A stretch of DNA of 64,000 bases, from assembly GCA_905182545.1 (NCBI GenBank), contig CAJJBY010000002.1, positions 62,001-126,000 of the forward strand, written 5' to 3'. The position numbers and the translations under genes are program-made. The DNA is from an uncultured Candidatus Puniceispirillum sp. (GTDB lineage Bacteria; Pseudomonadota; Alphaproteobacteria; Puniceispirillales; Puniceispirillaceae). Positions 62,284-64,000 of this stretch are shown piece after piece. The notes beneath the pieces were generated by a model. The model was not told where the DNA came from. It saw only the letters and a program-made list of their open reading frames with translations, and did not search any database. Every line of letters begins with the position of its first letter. Position 1 is the stretch's first letter.

Positions 62284-63676
62284 ATGAAAAGACGTCATTT
62301 CCTCACCCTCGCCGCCGCTGGTGCAACAAGCTCATTAGTTGCGCCTTCGCCTTGGAAGCGCCTCAATGCCGCAACTCCCGTGCAGCAAATCATGGCTGGC
62401 AAGACACGGCTGAACATTGCTGGTGCTGGCCAGCCTGACACTGATCTCTGGCTCTATAACCAATCCTGCCCCGGCCCCATGCTGCGCTATCGCAAAGGCG
62501 ATATGCTTCATGCTGAGGTTCGGAACAATCTTGACGTGGCAACGACCATTCACTGGCACGGTATTCGTAATTTGAATGAAATGGACGGTGTTGCCAATCT
62601 AACGCAAGCACCGATCGAGCCGGGTGAGAGCTTTGCTTATGAATTCCCGCTAAATGACAGCGGCACCTATTGGTATCACGCCCATAATATGGGCTGGGAA
62701 CAGGTGGCACGCGGGCTTTATGGCCCTTTGATTATTGATGATGACCAAGACCCTGAAGTTGACCATGATCTGTGTTTGATGATTGATGATTGGCGGCTGG
62801 ATAATGATGGGCAAATTGACCAAGCCTCATTAGGCGGGTTGCATGATTGGTCACATGGTGGACGGCTTGGCAACTGGCTAACGGTCAATGGCAAATCGGC
62901 ACCCGAATTTCGGGTGAAAGACAAAGCACGCATCCGTTTACGCTTGATCAGCGCCGCTAATGCGCGGATCATGACATTCCAATTGACCAATGCGTCAGCG
63001 ACTTTGATTGCGCTTGATGGCGCTTTTTGCCAGCCTGAGCAAGTGACCAAAATCACCTTGGCACCAGCGCAACGCGCCGATGTTATTCTGGATATGGATC
63101 GTGGCAGCATCGAGATTGCCGAAATCAGCACCGGCGAGCCTTATCCAGCTGCGACCGTGCTTGTTGATCCTGCGCTTGGCCCTTCAAGCCTCAGCAAAAC
63201 GCCAATTAACACGCCAAAACCGGCGGCTTTACCATCTTTGAACAAACTGCGCCGCATCCCAATTCACATGCAGGGCGGCGCGATGGGCAATTTGCAAACA
63301 GCGATGTTTGAAGGGGCGGAATTGTCACTTCGCAAATTGGCGCAAAAACACAAAAAACTTATGGGCTTTTAACGGCGAGATTGGCGATTACTCAACGCTC
63401 TTTGCCGAGATTGATCAAAATGACCTCGTATCACTTGATGTCTATAACGATACGGCATGGCGCCATGCAATGCATCTTCATGGCCATCATTTCTGGGTTA
63501 TGTCGGATGATCCGGCGCTTGCCCTTCCCTCAGGCCAGCGCGACACATGGCTTATGCAACCGCAAGAACGTATCAGCCTTGTTTTCAAGGCTGATAACCC
63601 GGGTCTATGGCTGTTTCATTGTCATATGCTAGAACATGCCGCATCAGGCATGGGCGCGGTTCTATCAATCGACTAG
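62284..63676 (+). pseudogene. Multicopper oxidase, one frameshift
   Basis: A Tat-type start (MKRRHFLTLAAAGATSS) and three cupredoxin domains. Copper motifs: HWHG near residue 93, WYHAHNMG near 131, and in the last part HAMHLHGHHFWV and HCHMLEHAASGM, which holds the type 1 copper Cys and an axial Met candidate. A one-base surplus in the A6 run at 63352-63357 splits AQKHK from NLWAFNGEIG. Repaired length about 463 residues. A CueO/SufI-like copper or metal oxidase is likely; the substrate is unknown. The run length makes a sequencing error plausible. Confidence 0.85.
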
Positions 63677-63730
63677 CCCCACGCCCAGGTCTGTTTCTCA
63701 TTTCAAGCCGTTTTGGCCAGCGGCGGCTTA

Positions 63731-64000
63731 TTAGACAACGGTAACGGTAAATGATCCGATGCCTTCGACCTCTCCAACCATCACGTCACCGCGTTCGATC
63801 GGCCCAACACCGGCTGGCGTTCCAGACATGATCAGATCACCAGCAGCAATGTCATAAAAGCGCGATAGATACGCAACCATTTCCGGCACTTTCCAGATCA
63901 TCTGGTTCAAATCACCAATTTGACGTTCGGCGCCATTGACCTGAAGCGAAATACGCCCTTGATCAAGATGCCCCGTGTCACTGGCTGGCACCAGCTCGCT
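63731..64000 (-). CDS. Fumarylacetoacetate hydrolase family protein, 5' end outside the window
   Basis: C-terminal 89 residues of an FAH-superfamily enzyme. SLQVNGAERQIGDLNQMIWKV, then LIMSGTPAGVGPIERGDVMVGEVEGIGSF (seen as LIMSGTPAGVGPIERGDVM) are typical of the fold and of hydroxymuconate- or acylpyruvate-type hydrolases. The metal-binding N-terminal motif is outside the window. The frame is open to base 64000. Confidence 0.9.
   Translation of the reverse strand, partial: SELVPASDTGHLDQGRISLQVNGAERQIGDLNQMIWKVPEMVAYLSRFYDIAAGDLIMSGTPAGVGPIERGDVMVGEVEGIGSFTVTVV

Overview
The window reads as chromosomal DNA of a marine-type alphaproteobacterium. It has moderate GC, dense gene packing, many ATGA and TAATG gene overlaps, and families typical of the class: a CbiG-CobJ fusion, DUF2842, DUF1365 next to Cfa, DUF952, DUF2244, and the DUF3305/DUF3306 formate dehydrogenase locus. 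A SAR116-like or other Rhodospirillales-like source is an inference, not something shown. No rRNA, tRNA, insertion sequence, prophage or CRISPR array was seen.

Region 1 (about 0.8-27.6 kb) is a large cobalamin locus split by small housekeeping genes. The nucleotide-loop genes cobU-cobT-cobS-cobC lie at 0.8-3.9 kb (+). HPF, a 2OG-Fe(II) oxygenase, a SprT-like protein and DUF2842 follow (-). Then come cbiD-cobK (-), cobA-cobB (+), cbiX-cobH-cobL-cobI-cbiG/cobJ-cobM (-), cbiB (+) and cobW-cobN-cobO-cobQ (-). A cobalamin riboswitch precedes hupE, which is therefore a likely cobalt importer, and cobD sits beyond it. The locus holds a full cobalt-early ring set (CbiX, CbiG, CbiD) together with the late cobaltochelatase subunit CobN. 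CobG, CobZ and CobF are absent from the window.

Region 2 (28-40 kb) is mixed. It has a lipid-modification cluster (SDR, NTF2-like, Cfa, DUF1365, FAD oxidoreductase), an aldo/keto reductase, a tartrate/D-malate-type dehydrogenase, HIT, DUF952 and DUF2244 proteins, an orphan molybdenum hydroxylase large subunit, a remnant of a His-rich Ni/Co transporter and a 2OG oxygenase.

Region 3 (40-62 kb) is a molybdenum/tungsten and formate oxidation island. It has moaE-moeA-mobB-moaA, then a membrane-bound formate dehydrogenase (fdhA, fdhB, fdhC) with a TorD chaperone, a small Tat protein, a lipoprotein and a WD40-cytochrome c fusion. A block of little-studied accessory genes follows (DUF3305, DUF3306, a polyferredoxin, DUF6352, DUF6505, a biotin/lipoate-ligase-like protein, Mrp, DUF6494, cytochrome c, DUF3144). 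A ModE-like regulator and a TupA-type oxyanion-binding protein are divergently arranged at the end. The genes fit one job: make the cofactor, import the metal, mature the enzyme and carry formate electrons to cytochromes. A multicopper oxidase and the end of a fumarylacetoacetate hydrolase-family gene close the window.

Twelve one-base frameshifts in eight genes can each be repaired to an uninterrupted family-like protein (nine extra bases, three missing). They are clustered, and long stretches between them are clean. Residual sequencing error is the simplest explanation, but local gene decay cannot be excluded from sequence alone.
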